This document shows, piece after piece, positions 37,124-45,448 of a stretch of DNA of 64,000 bases; positions within the stretch are counted from its first letter, which is position 1, and each line of letters starts with the position of its first letter. The DNA is from Streptomyces xanthii. GTDB taxonomy: Bacteria; Actinomycetota; Actinomycetes; Streptomycetales; Streptomycetaceae. Made by a program: the position numbers and the translations under genes. Where the stretch lies: contig NZ_CP061281.1 of assembly GCF_014621695.1 (NCBI RefSeq), positions 3,844,001-3,908,000 of the forward strand. Reading direction: 5' to 3'. The notes under the pieces are model-generated. The model saw only the letters and a program-made list of their open reading frames with translations. It did not search any database and had not been told where the DNA came from.

Positions 37124-38233
37124 ATGAGCATCGCGATCGTCGGAGCCGGGCTGGGCGGCCTGGCCCTGGCCCGGGTCCTGCATGTGAACGGCATCGAGGC
37201 CGTCGTCTACGAGCGGGAGGCGTCCCGCCACGCGCGCGGACAGGGCGGCATGCTCGACATCCACTCGGGGCAGCGGGCGCTGCGCGAGGCAGGACTCATC
37301 GACGAGTTCCACACGATCGCCCGTGGCGAGGGTCAGGACATGCGTCTGCTCGAACCGGACGGCACGCTGCTTCTCCAGGAGGACACCCCCGACGACGCCC
37401 CGCTCGACCGGCCCGAGGTGGACCGTGCCGATCTGCGCGCTCTGCTGCTGGATTCCCTGCCCGAGGGCACGGTGCGCTGGGGACACGCGTTCACGTCCGC
37501 CGGCGACGGCCTGCTGCGCTTCGCGGACGGTGCCCGCGCGCCGTACGACCTGCTGGTCGGCGCGGACGGCGCGCACTCACGGGTCCGCCCGCTGCTCACC
37601 GACGCCCGGCCGGCACACCTCGGCCAGAACGTCGTGGAGATCGGCATCCCCGACGTCGACCGCACGCACCCCGACCTCGCGGCGATGGTCGGACGCGGCA
37701 CCTACTGGGTGCTCGGCGACGGAAAGTCCCTGGCGGCGCAGCGCAACGGCGACGGCCGCGTCCGCATCGGCCTCACCTTCCACGGCACCGCCGAGAACTG
37801 GTTCGCCACCAGCGGGATACCGCTCGACGATCCGGCCGGGGCCCGGGCGCGGCTGATCGAGCTGCTCCCCGGCTGGGACGCACGGTTCACCGCGCTGATC
37901 GAGGCCTGTGACGACACAGTCGTCCCGCGGTCCCTCTACACACTCCCGGTCGGTCTGACCTGGCCGTCCGCACCGGACGTCACGCTGGTCGGCGATGCCG
38001 CGCATCTGATGCCGCCGGTGGGAGAGGGCGCCAACATGGCGCTGCTCGACGGCGCCGAGCTCGGCCTCGCGCTGGCCGCGCACCCGGGCGACTTCGCCGC
38101 GGCGGTCAGGACGTACGAGCGTGAGATGTTCGAGCGGACCGGCGCCGCCGCCCGGATGTCCACGGACCTCCAGAACATGCTGACGGCGCCGGACGCCGCA
38201 CGGAAGATGCTCGCTTTCTTCCAGCCCGGCTGA
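37124..38233 (+). CDS. FAD-dependent monooxygenase, TetX-like
   Basis: A 369-residue group A flavoprotein monooxygenase. It shows the Rossmann motif GAGLGG at 7-12, the ribose-binding YERE, the DG motif in GADGAHSRVR and the GDAAHLMPPVGEGANMAL block that closes the FAD site. Sequence character is closest to the TetX and related aromatic hydroxylases, so oxygenation of a polyketide or tetracycline-like compound is plausible but not shown. Ribosome binding site AGAGGAGG is 5-6 bases before ATG 37124. The TetR-type gene is divergent. Confidence 0.88.
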   Translation: MSIAIVGAGLGGLALARVLHVNGIEAVVYEREASRHARGQGGMLDIHSGQRALREAGLIDEFHTIARGEGQDMRLLEPDGTLLLQEDTPDDAPLDRPEVDRADLRALLLDSLPEGTVRWGHAFTSAGDGLLRFADGARAPYDLLVGADGAHSRVRPLLTDARPAHLGQNVVEIGIPDVDRTHPDLAAMVGRGTYWVLGDGKSLAAQRNGDGRVRIGLTFHGTAENWFATSGIPLDDPAGARARLIELLPGWDARFTALIEACDDTVVPRSLYTLPVGLTWPSAPDVTLVGDAAHLMPPVGEGANMALLDGAELGLALAAHPGDFAAAVRTYEREMFERTGAAARMSTDLQNMLTAPDAARKMLAFFQPG

Positions 38234-38263
38234 AGCCTGCCGTCGCCGGGCGGCCGTCCTCGA

Positions 38264-39742
38264 TCAGGTCTGCGCCATGTCCACGAAGCGGGAGTAGTGG
38301 CCCTGGAAGGCGACGGTGATCGTGGCCGTCGGGCCGTTACGGTGCTTGCCGACGATGATGTCGGCCTCGCCCGCGCGCGGCGACTCCTTCTCGTAGGCGT
38401 CCTCGCGGTGCAGCAGGATGACCATGTCCGCGTCCTGCTCGATGGAGCCGGACTCACGCAGGTCGGACACCATCGGCTTCTTGTCCGTGCGCTGCTCGGG
38501 ACCACGGTTCAGCTGCGAGAGCGCGATGACCGGGACCTCGAGCTCCTTGGCGAGCAGCTTCAGGTTTCGCGACATGTCCGAGACTTCCTGCTGACGGCTC
38601 TCGGAACGCTTGGAACCACCGGCCTGCATCAGCTGCAGGTAGTCGATGATCACGAGCTTGATGTCGTTGCGCTGCTTGAGGCGGCGGCACTTCGCGCGGA
38701 TCTCCATCATCGACAGGTTCGGCGAGTCGTCGATGTAGAGCGGGGCCGCCGAGACCTCGGGCATCCGGCGCGCGAGGCGCGTCCAGTCCTCGTCGGTCAT
38801 CGTGCCGGAGCGCATGTGGTGCAGGGCCACCCGCGCCTCGGCCGACAGCAGACGCATCGCGATCTCGTTGCGCCCCATTTCGAGGGAGAAGATGACGCTC
38901 GGCAGGTTGTGCTTGATGGATGCCGCGCGCGCGAAGTCCAGGGCGAGCGTCGACTTGCCCATCGCGGGGCGGGCGGCGATGACGATCATCTGGCCGGGGT
39001 GCAGGCCGTTGGTCAGCGAGTCGAAGTCGGTGAAGCCGGTCGGCACACCGGTCATCTCGCCGCTGCGCGAGCCGATCGCCTCGATCTCGTCGAGGGCGCC
39101 CTCCATGATGTCGCCGAGCGGGAGGTAGTCCTCGCTGGTGCGCTGCTCGGTGACCGCGTAGATCTCGGCCTGCGCCTTGTTGACGATCTCGTCGACCTCG
39201 TCGTCGGCCGCGTATCCCATCTGCGTGATGCGCGTGCCCGCCTCGACCAGGCGCCGCAGGACCGCGCGCTCGTGGACGATCTCCGCGTAGTACTCGGCGT
39301 TCGCAGCCGTCGGCACCGTCTGGACGAGGGTGTGCAGATAGGAGGCGCCACCCACCTTGTTGATCTCGCCACGCTTGGTGAGTTCGGCGGCGATGGTGAT
39401 CGGGTCGGCCGGCTCGCCCTTGGCGTAGACGTCGAGAATCGCCTGAAAGATCGTTTCATGGGCGGGTTTGTAGAAGTCCGCCGCCTTGAGGACCTCGACG
39501 ACGTCGGCGATCGCGTCCTTCGACAGGAGCATGCCGCCGAGCACGGACTGCTCGGCGTCGAGGTCCTGCGGCGGAACGCGCTCGAAGGTGGCGGGACCCT
39601 CGTCCCAGCCACCTTCTTCCCGGCCTCGCTCGTGCTGGTCCCCCGGACCTCGGCCGCCGTCCCGCCGGCGGCGGGTGGGGGGCAGACGATCACTCGGACC
39701 GCTGTCGGCCCAGGGGTCGTCCAATGGCTCGGAGATACTCAC
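38264..39742 (-). CDS. dnaB: Replicative DNA helicase DnaB
   Basis: A 492-residue hexameric helicase. A Gly/Arg-rich leader of about 65 residues precedes the N-terminal domain (PQDLDAEQSVLGGML), and the RecA-like domain has Walker A ARPAMGKST, Walker B LVIIDYLQLM and the QLNRGPEQR and SGSIEQDADMV motifs. It unwinds DNA at the fork. GTG 39742 is preceded by GGAGGAGG at 7 bases. No intein is present. The upstream region to 40201 carries several DnaA-box-like sites, and the gene ends 30 bases from the convergent monooxygenase. Confidence 0.97.
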   Translation of the reverse strand: MSISEPLDDPWADSGPSDRLPPTRRRRDGGRGPGDQHERGREEGGWDEGPATFERVPPQDLDAEQSVLGGMLLSKDAIADVVEVLKAADFYKPAHETIFQAILDVYAKGEPADPITIAAELTKRGEINKVGGASYLHTLVQTVPTAANAEYYAEIVHERAVLRRLVEAGTRITQMGYAADDEVDEIVNKAQAEIYAVTEQRTSEDYLPLGDIMEGALDEIEAIGSRSGEMTGVPTGFTDFDSLTNGLHPGQMIVIAARPAMGKSTLALDFARAASIKHNLPSVIFSLEMGRNEIAMRLLSAEARVALHHMRSGTMTDEDWTRLARRMPEVSAAPLYIDDSPNLSMMEIRAKCRRLKQRNDIKLVIIDYLQLMQAGGSKRSESRQQEVSDMSRNLKLLAKELEVPVIALSQLNRGPEQRTDKKPMVSDLRESGSIEQDADMVILLHREDAYEKESPRAGEADIIVGKHRNGPTATITVAFQGHYSRFVDMAQT

Positions 39743-39924
39743 CGGGCCACCTCCTCCCGTCCGCCGAGCGGACCTCGCCGTGCCTCTCATTCCTACGGCA
39801 CGACACTGACAAATCAGGGGCCCGATTCCGCTTCTGACGCGTCGGATCCGCGAGGTTTCCGAGGTGTCAGGACACGGTGGGCGCCGCACCACGGTAGGCG
39901 CGCGGGCACCGTCAGCCAATCTGG

Positions 39925-40116
39925 TTATCCACAGGCGGTGTGGATGACGGGCCTCTCGCTGTGGACAACTGGGGAAAACCTGTGCACGACACGGTGGACA
40001 GCCCTGTGAACAAGCCCTCAGGCCTTTCTGCACACACCTTCTGACCTGCCGTTTTGCCGTCCACCGGCTGTGCAGAAGAAAAACTTTCCCGGTCGGCGCA
40101 AGATCTCTGTGGATAC
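39925..40116. promoter_or_regulatory. DnaA-box cluster between dnaB and the MATE gene
   Basis: Box-like sites are TTATCCACA at 39925-39933 (plus, perfect), TGTGGATGA at 39939-39947, TGTGGACAA at 39960-39968 (reverse complement TTGTCCACA) and TGTGGATAC at 40108-40116. Weaker relatives are near 39993 and 40179. They fill most of the 459-base divergent region 39743-40201, which otherwise holds only the promoters. DnaA control of dnaB, or DnaA titration, is inferred. Confidence 0.65.
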
Positions 40117-40201
40117 CGCCGCGCGACACGCGGAAGAGCTCCACAAGTAAGGGTCTCTCGGCAGTTGCATCTCTTACCTGTGGAAGATTAGATTGGTGCC
40201 C

Positions 40202-41539
40202 ATGACACAGGCTCCCGCGACACCCAAGGCCGCCCGGCGCCGGCACGACCGCGAGATCGTCGCCCTGGCCGTCCCGGCCTTCGGCGCACTCGTCGCGGAG
40301 CCGCTCTTCCTCATGGCCGACAGCGCCATCGTCGGCCACCTCGGCACGTCCCAGCTCGCCGGTCTCGCCGTCGCCTCGGCCCTGCTGACGACCGCGGTCA
40401 GCGTCTTCGTCTTCCTCGCCTACGCGACCACCGCCGCGGTCGCCCGCCGGGTCGGCGCCGGCGATCTGCGCGCCGCGATCCAGCAGGGCATGGACGGCAT
40501 CTGGCTCGCGCTGATCCTCGGGGCCGCGGTCATCGCGGTCGTCCTGCCCACCGCACCCACCCTGATCGACCTCTTCGGCGCCTCCGACACGGCCGCGCCC
40601 TACGCGGTCACCTATCTGCGGATCTCCGCCCTCGGCATCCCCGCGATGCTTGTCGTCCTCGCCGCCACCGGCGTCCTGCGCGGCCTGCAGAACACCAAGA
40701 CCCCCCTCTACGTCGCCGTCGCCGGCTTCATCGCCAACGGCGCGCTCAACGCGGGCCTGGTCTACGGCGCCGACCTCGGCATCGCCGGCTCCGCCTGGGG
40801 CACGGTCATCGCCCAGATCGGCATGGCCGTCATCTACCTCGTCGTGGTCGTCCGGGGAGCGAGGCGCCACGGCGCCTCGCTCCGCCCGGACGCGGCCGGC
40901 ATCCGCGCCTGCGCCCAGGCAGGCGCCCCGCTCCTGGTCCGCACGCTCTCGCTGCGCGCGATCCTGATGATCGCCACAGCGGTCGCGGCCCGGCTCGGCG
41001 ACGCCGACGTGGCCGCCCACCAGATCATCCTGTCGCTGTGGAGCCTGCTGGCCTTCGCCCTCGACGCCATCGCCATCGCAGGCCAGGCCATCATCGGGCG
41101 CTATCTCGGCGCGGACGACGCCCAGGGCGCCCGCGACGTGTGCCGCCGCATGGTCCAGTGGGGCATCGCGTCCGGCGTGGTCCTCGGTGTCCTGGTCATC
41201 CTCACCCGGCCACTCTTCGTGCCGCTGTTCACCAGTGACCCGGTCGTGCAGGACGCCGCCCTGCCCGCCCTCGTCGTCGTGGCCCTGTCCCAGCCGATCT
41301 GCGGCATCGTCTTCGTGCTCGACGGTGTCCTCATGGGCGCGGGCGACGGCCCGTACCTGGCCTGGGCCATGCTGATCACCCTGGCCGTCTTCACACCCGT
41401 CGCCCTGCTGGTGCCGGTTCTCGGCGGCGGACTCACCGCCCTCTGGGGTGCGATGACCCTGATGATGGCAGTCCGCATGGCAACCCTCTGGATGCGCTAC
41501 CGCTCCGGCCGCTGGGCCATCACCGGTGCGACCCGCTGA
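40202..41539 (+). CDS. MATE family efflux transporter (DinF-like)
   Basis: A 445-residue protein with twelve membrane segments in two related halves, the first opening with HDREIVALAVPAFGALVAEPLFL and the LADSAIVGHLG type segment (here MADSAIVGHLGTSQLAG). These are characteristic of the DinF branch of the MATE family, which exports cationic compounds with Na+ or H+ exchange. Substrate unknown. ATG 40202 was chosen; an upstream ATG at 40193 would add three residues. It is divergent from dnaB. Confidence 0.9.
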   Translation: MTQAPATPKAARRRHDREIVALAVPAFGALVAEPLFLMADSAIVGHLGTSQLAGLAVASALLTTAVSVFVFLAYATTAAVARRVGAGDLRAAIQQGMDGIWLALILGAAVIAVVLPTAPTLIDLFGASDTAAPYAVTYLRISALGIPAMLVVLAATGVLRGLQNTKTPLYVAVAGFIANGALNAGLVYGADLGIAGSAWGTVIAQIGMAVIYLVVVVRGARRHGASLRPDAAGIRACAQAGAPLLVRTLSLRAILMIATAVAARLGDADVAAHQIILSLWSLLAFALDAIAIAGQAIIGRYLGADDAQGARDVCRRMVQWGIASGVVLGVLVILTRPLFVPLFTSDPVVQDAALPALVVVALSQPICGIVFVLDGVLMGAGDGPYLAWAMLITLAVFTPVALLVPVLGGGLTALWGAMTLMMAVRMATLWMRYRSGRWAITGATR

Positions 41540-41565
41540 CCCGTCCCGTACGACCCGAAGCGCAC

Positions 41566-41581
41566 CGTTTCACGTGAAACA
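41566..41581. other. parS site
   Basis: CGTTTCACGTGAAACA, 15 of 16 matches to parS, 27 bases after the MATE stop codon and before the shared terminator. Confidence 0.87.
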
Positions 41582-41646
41582 CCGTGCCGCGCCCACGGCC
41601 GTGAAACCACCGGTCCGCAGGCGCCGTGACCACACCCCGGCAAGCA

Positions 41647-41680
41647 TGTGGGGCCGCACCCCGGAGGGTGCGGCCCCACA
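41647..41680. terminator. Bidirectional terminator between MATE gene and rplI
   Basis: TGTGGGGCCGCACCC at 41647-41661 and its exact complement at 41666-41680 enclose a 4-base loop. It lies between convergent genes and would serve both. Confidence 0.88.
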
Positions 41681-41708
41681 TTCGCTTCAGCGCTGCTCAG
41701 AGCAGGGC

Positions 41709-42155
41709 TCAGGCAGAGACGACCTCGACGTTGACCTTGGCGGCAACCTCGGGGTGCAGACGCACGGTCGCCGAGTGGGCGCCCAGCGTCTTGATCGGCG
41801 AGCCCAGCTCGACACGGCGCTTGTCGACCTTCGGGCCGCCCGCGGTCTCGATCGCCGAAGCGACGTCAGCCTGCGTGACGGAACCGAACAGACGACCGGC
41901 GTCGCCGGAGCGGACGGCCAGACGGACCTTGACACCCTCGAGCTGGGCCTTGATCTCGTTGGCCTGCTCGATGGTCGCGATCTCGTGGATCTTGCGGGCG
42001 CGGCGGATCTGCGCCACGTCCTGCTCGCCACCCTTGGTCCAGCGGATCGCGAAACCACGCGGGACCAGGTAGTTGCGGGCGTACCCGTCCTTGACGTCGA
42101 CGACGTCGCCGGCGGTGCCGAGGCCAGAGACCTCGTGGGTCAGGATGATCTTCAT
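41709..42155 (-). CDS. rplI: 50S ribosomal protein L9
   Basis: A 148-residue L9 with the N-terminal domain [27 protein letters not shown] that binds 23S rRNA, the long linking helix and the C-terminal domain. Length is normal. It is the last gene of the rpsF-ssb-rpsR-rplI operon, 18 bases after rpsR, and is followed by a strong terminator. Confidence 0.98.
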   Translation of the reverse strand: MKIILTHEVSGLGTAGDVVDVKDGYARNYLVPRGFAIRWTKGGEQDVAQIRRARKIHEIATIEQANEIKAQLEGVKVRLAVRSGDAGRLFGSVTQADVASAIETAGGPKVDKRRVELGSPIKTLGAHSATVRLHPEVAAKVNVEVVSA

Positions 42156-42173
42156 TTTTCGGTCACCCTTCCC

Positions 42174-42410
42174 TTATCGCGCGGTGGACGTGTAGGGCAG
42201 CAGCGCCATCTCACGGCTGTTCTTCACGGCCGTGGCGACGTCACGCTGGTGCTGCGTGCAGTTGCCGGTCACGCGGCGGGCACGGATCTTGCCGCGGTCG
42301 GAAATGAACTTCCGCAGCATGTTCGTGTCCTTGTAGTCCACGTACGTGACCTTGTCCTTGCAGAAAGCGCAGACCTTCTTCTTCGGCTTGCGCACAGGCG
42401 GCTTCGCCAT
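42174..42410 (-). CDS. rpsR: 30S ribosomal protein S18
   Basis: A 78-residue S18. It carries one CAFC pair near residue 14, part of the zinc ribbon seen in cysteine-containing S18, so this is probably the zinc-type paralogue; streptomycetes often have a second, zinc-free copy elsewhere. The conserved [15 protein letters not shown] and [13 protein letters not shown] segments bind rRNA and S6. It lies between ssb and rplI. Confidence 0.97.
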   Translation of the reverse strand: MAKPPVRKPKKKVCAFCKDKVTYVDYKDTNMLRKFISDRGKIRARRVTGNCTQHQRDVATAVKNSREMALLPYTSTAR

Positions 42411-42473
42411 GGTGTTTCTCCTGTGTGATCAAGAAGTGTGGGTACGAGCCCGGCCCCGGAAGGGCACTGGTCC

Positions 42474-43076
42474 CTAGAAGGGGGGCTCGTCCGAGTAGCC
42501 GCCGCCGGAGCCGCCGGAGCTTCCGCCCCAGCCGCCACCGCCGCCGCCCTGCTGCTGGCCGCCGCCGGCCGGCGAACCGGTCGCCCAGGGGTCGTCGGCG
42601 GGAGCACCGCCGCCACCCTGCTGCTGACCGCCACCGGGGCCACCGCCCCAGCCGCCGCCCTGCTGGCCGCCGCCACCGCCGCCGTATCCACCCTGGCCAC
42701 CGCGGCCGCCACCACTGGTCTTGGTGACCTTGGCCGTGGCGCTGCGCAGGCTGGCGCCGACTTCCTCGACATCCAGCTCGTAGACCGTGCGCTTGACGCC
42801 CTCACGGTCCTCGTAGGACCGCTGCTTCAGCCGGCCCTGCACGATGACGCGCATGCCTCGCTGGAGCGACTCCGCGACGTTCTCCGCCGCCTGACGCCAG
42901 ACCGAGCAGGTCAGGAACAGGCTCTCGCCGTCCTTCCACTCGTTCGTCTGACGGTCGAAGGTGCGGGGAGTGGACGCGACACGGAACTTCGCGACCGCCG
43001 CACCGGAGGGGGTGAAGCGCAGCTCGGGGTCGTCGACAAGATTGCCGACGACCGTGATGACGGTCTCGCCTGCCAT
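42474..43076 (-). CDS. ssb: Single-stranded DNA-binding protein
   Basis: A 200-residue SSB. The OB fold (about 1-115) opens [20 protein letters not shown] and includes [15 protein letters not shown]; a long Gly/Gln-rich linker follows, and the acidic tip ends SDEPPF, which binds partner proteins. Position between rpsF and rpsR is the conserved operon order. It protects single strands at the fork. Streptomycetes usually have a second, sporulation-linked SSB elsewhere. Confidence 0.97.
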   Translation of the reverse strand: MAGETVITVVGNLVDDPELRFTPSGAAVAKFRVASTPRTFDRQTNEWKDGESLFLTCSVWRQAAENVAESLQRGMRVIVQGRLKQRSYEDREGVKRTVYELDVEEVGASLRSATAKVTKTSGGGRGGQGGYGGGGGGQQGGGWGGGPGGGQQQGGGGAPADDPWATGSPAGGGQQQGGGGGGWGGSSGGSGGGYSDEPPF

Positions 43077-43150
43077 GGAAAACCTCTCGGCGGGTTTGCT
43101 GCGGACTGCTTGCTGCTACTCGAATCCCGAGTGCCGCTGAACTAGGAAGT

Positions 43151-43441
43151 TCAGTGGGTCTCGGGGCGGAGGACCTTGGTCCGGAGGACCGACTCGTTCA
43201 GGTTCATCTGGCGGTCGAGCTCCTTGACGACCGCAGGCTCGGCCTGCAGGTCGATGACCGAGTAGATGCCCTCGGGCTTCTTCTTGATCTCGTACGAGAG
43301 ACGACGACGGCCCCAGGTGTCGACCTTCTCCACCTTTCCGTTGCCCTCACGGACGACGGAGAGGAAGTTCTCGATCAGGGGGGCGACAGCGCGCTCCTCC
43401 AGATCGGGGTCGAGGATGACCATCACCTCGTAGTGACGCAT
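43151..43441 (-). CDS. rpsF: 30S ribosomal protein S6
   Basis: A 96-residue S6 starting [17 protein letters not shown]. The conserved [22 protein letters not shown] block is present. It binds 16S rRNA together with S18. The open frame extends 11 codons upstream, but ATG 43441 has the strong site AAAGGAGGTGG at a proper distance. It is the first gene of the operon, and the leader holds two hairpins. Confidence 0.98.
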   Translation of the reverse strand: MRHYEVMVILDPDLEERAVAPLIENFLSVVREGNGKVEKVDTWGRRRLSYEIKKKPEGIYSVIDLQAEPAVVKELDRQMNLNESVLRTKVLRPETH

Positions 43442-43469
43442 GTGGAACCCACCTCCTTTGGACTCAGCG

Positions 43470-43558
43470 GCCACGGTCGTTCCGTGGCAGGAGGGTTGTT
43501 ATGCGTGAGCAACGGTATCGGGGACCACTGACAATCGGCCCTCGTCGAGGAGGGCCGA
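43470..43558 (-). promoter_or_regulatory. Leader region of the rpsF operon with two hairpins
   Basis: On the minus strand one hairpin has arms 43482-43488 and 43470-43476 (GCCACGG, 5-base loop) and the other 43550-43558 and 43535-43543 (TCGGCCCTC type arms, 6-base loop). The nearer one ends about 29 bases before the rpsF ATG. In other bacteria S6:S18 binds an rpsF leader RNA; whether these hairpins form that element I cannot tell. Confidence 0.4.
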
Positions 43559-43730
43559 GCAGATCAGCGGGCCTGCATCCCTGGTCGGGATGTGGACAGA
43601 CACCGATGCAGACGGTACAGACTACCCGCACCTCGGCTTCCGGTTGAAATCCGGCAGCGGACAGCCGCACTCTGTACACATCGGGTGTGTATGGCGCTAC
43701 GATGCGCCGCCTTCCGCAGGAGGTGCCCTC

Positions 43731-44051
43731 ATGGCACAAGCAATGCGACCCAACAGCACCACGGCCGGCTCTCTTCTCGCCACGGACGGAAAGCCCCATC
43801 CGCTCCAGGACACGCTGCTCGGCGTGACGGTGGTGCTCGGCGCGATCGCGATCATCACCTCGATCTGGAGCGGGCTGCACCTGCTCAGCTCCTGGGCGGG
43901 GCTCGTCGGGATCCTGACCGGGGCGTACGGCCAGTTCATCTCGGTGACGACCCGCGAGCGGTTCGGGATGATTCTGGGGCTCGGTGCCTCGGCGGTCGGC
44001 TTCTTCATCGGCATGGCGCACGGAGGCCTCTTCGGCGGCGTGATCGGCTGA
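43731..44051 (+). CDS. Small membrane protein, unknown
   Basis: A 106-residue protein with three hydrophobic segments (about 28-48, 50-68, 78-98) and a conserved-looking TTRERFGMILGLGASAVGFFIG region. ATG 43731 follows GCAGGAGGTG. The frame is open upstream to 43590 but without coding character. I do not recognise a function; it lies divergent from rpsF and before femX. Confidence 0.78.
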   Translation: MAQAMRPNSTTAGSLLATDGKPHPLQDTLLGVTVVLGAIAIITSIWSGLHLLSSWAGLVGILTGAYGQFISVTTRERFGMILGLGASAVGFFIGMAHGGLFGGVIG

Positions 44052-44180
44052 GGTCACACGGTCCGACGCGGACTGACCTCCATACGGCCAGTCGGGGCGC
44101 TCGCAGGGCGCAGTAGGCTTCGGCGCGAGAGCCGGAGCCCCTGTACCCATGGGGACACACCAGCCCGAGGAGCGCCCCGA

Positions 44181-45302
44181 ATGAGCCTGACCCTGAGGAC
44201 CATCAGTCGCGAGCAGCATCTGGCGTACATCCAGAGCCTGCCGTCGGCTAGCCACATGCAGGTCCCCGCATGGGCAGATGTGAAGTCGGAGTGGCGCTCC
44301 GAGAACCTCGGCTGGTTCGACGACAAGACCGGCGAGATGGTCGGCGCGGGCCTGGTGCTCTACCGCCAGCTGCCCAAGATCAAGCGTTACCTGGCCTATC
44401 TGCCCGAGGGCCCGGTCATCAACTGGTACGCGCCGAACCTCGAAGAGTGGCTGCGGCCGATGCTCGCGCACCTCAAGCAGCAGGGCGCCTTCTCCGTGAA
44501 GATGGGCCCGCCGGTCATCATCCGCCGCTGGGAGGCCCCTTCCATCAAGAAGGGCATCCAGGACCCCGATGTGAAGCGCCTGCGCGACATCGAGGCGGAC
44601 TTCATCGAGCCCCGCGCCTTCGAGGTCGCCGACAAGCTGCGCCGCATGGGCTGGCAGCAGGGCGAGGACGGCGGTGCCGGCTTCGGCGACGTGCAGCCCC
44701 GCTACGTCTACCAGGTGCCGCTCGCGAACCGCTCCCTGGAAGAGGTCCACAAGCAGTTCAACCAGCTGTGGCGGCGCAACATCAAGAAGGCCGAGAAGGC
44801 CGGCGTCGAGGTCGTCCAGGGCGGCTACCAGGACCTCGCCGAGTGGCAGCGTCTGTACGAGATCACGGCCGTGCGCGACCACTTCCGGCCGCGTCCGCTC
44901 TCGTACTTCCAGCAGATGTGGACGGCCCTCAACACCGAGGACCCGAACCGCATGCGGCTGTACTTCGCCCGGCACAACGGGGTGAACCTGTCGGCCGCGA
45001 CGATGCTCGTCGTCGGCGGGCACGTCTGGTACTCCTACGGCGCCTCGGACAACATCGGCCGTGAGGTCCGGCCCTCGAACGCGATGCAGTGGCGCATGCT
45101 GCGTGACGCGTACGCGCTCGGCGCCACGGTCTACGACCTGCGCGGCATCTCCGACTCCCTCGACGAGACGGACCACCTCTTCGGCCTCATCCAGTTCAAG
45201 GTCGGCACGGGCGGGCAGGCGGCCGAGTACCTCGGCGAGTGGGACTTCCCGCTCAACAAGCTGCTGCACAAGGCGCTCGACATCTACATGTCGCGGCGCT
45301 GA
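44181..45302 (+). CDS. femX: FemX-type peptidyltransferase, peptidoglycan bridge
   Basis: A 373-residue member of the FemABX family with two GNAT-like subdomains and an inserted helical pair. These enzymes use aminoacyl-tRNA to add an amino acid to the stem peptide of lipid II; in Streptomyces the bridge is a single glycine, and the homologue in S. coelicolor is FemX, as I recall. Visible family blocks are HMQVPAWADVKSEW, YLAYLPEGPVINW, QFNQLWRRNIKKAEKAG and ATVYDLRGISDSLDETDHL, followed by GLIQFKVG. Start ATG 44181. The following gene on the same strand is an alanine-racemase-like protein. Confidence 0.92.
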   Translation: MSLTLRTISREQHLAYIQSLPSASHMQVPAWADVKSEWRSENLGWFDDKTGEMVGAGLVLYRQLPKIKRYLAYLPEGPVINWYAPNLEEWLRPMLAHLKQQGAFSVKMGPPVIIRRWEAPSIKKGIQDPDVKRLRDIEADFIEPRAFEVADKLRRMGWQQGEDGGAGFGDVQPRYVYQVPLANRSLEEVHKQFNQLWRRNIKKAEKAGVEVVQGGYQDLAEWQRLYEITAVRDHFRPRPLSYFQQMWTALNTEDPNRMRLYFARHNGVNLSAATMLVVGGHVWYSYGASDNIGREVRPSNAMQWRMLRDAYALGATVYDLRGISDSLDETDHLFGLIQFKVGTGGQAAEYLGEWDFPLNKLLHKALDIYMSRR

Positions 45303-45448
45303 CCGGCGGCCGTGCGGGGGACCGTCACAGGTCCTCCCCGGCCCCACCCGCTTCGCTTTCGGGGCGGACCCGGCACAATTCACGTAGCTCCAAAGTTTCT
45401 TCATACCTCTGATACACCGCAGCCACGAGAAAGGTTCCGGGACCGGCC

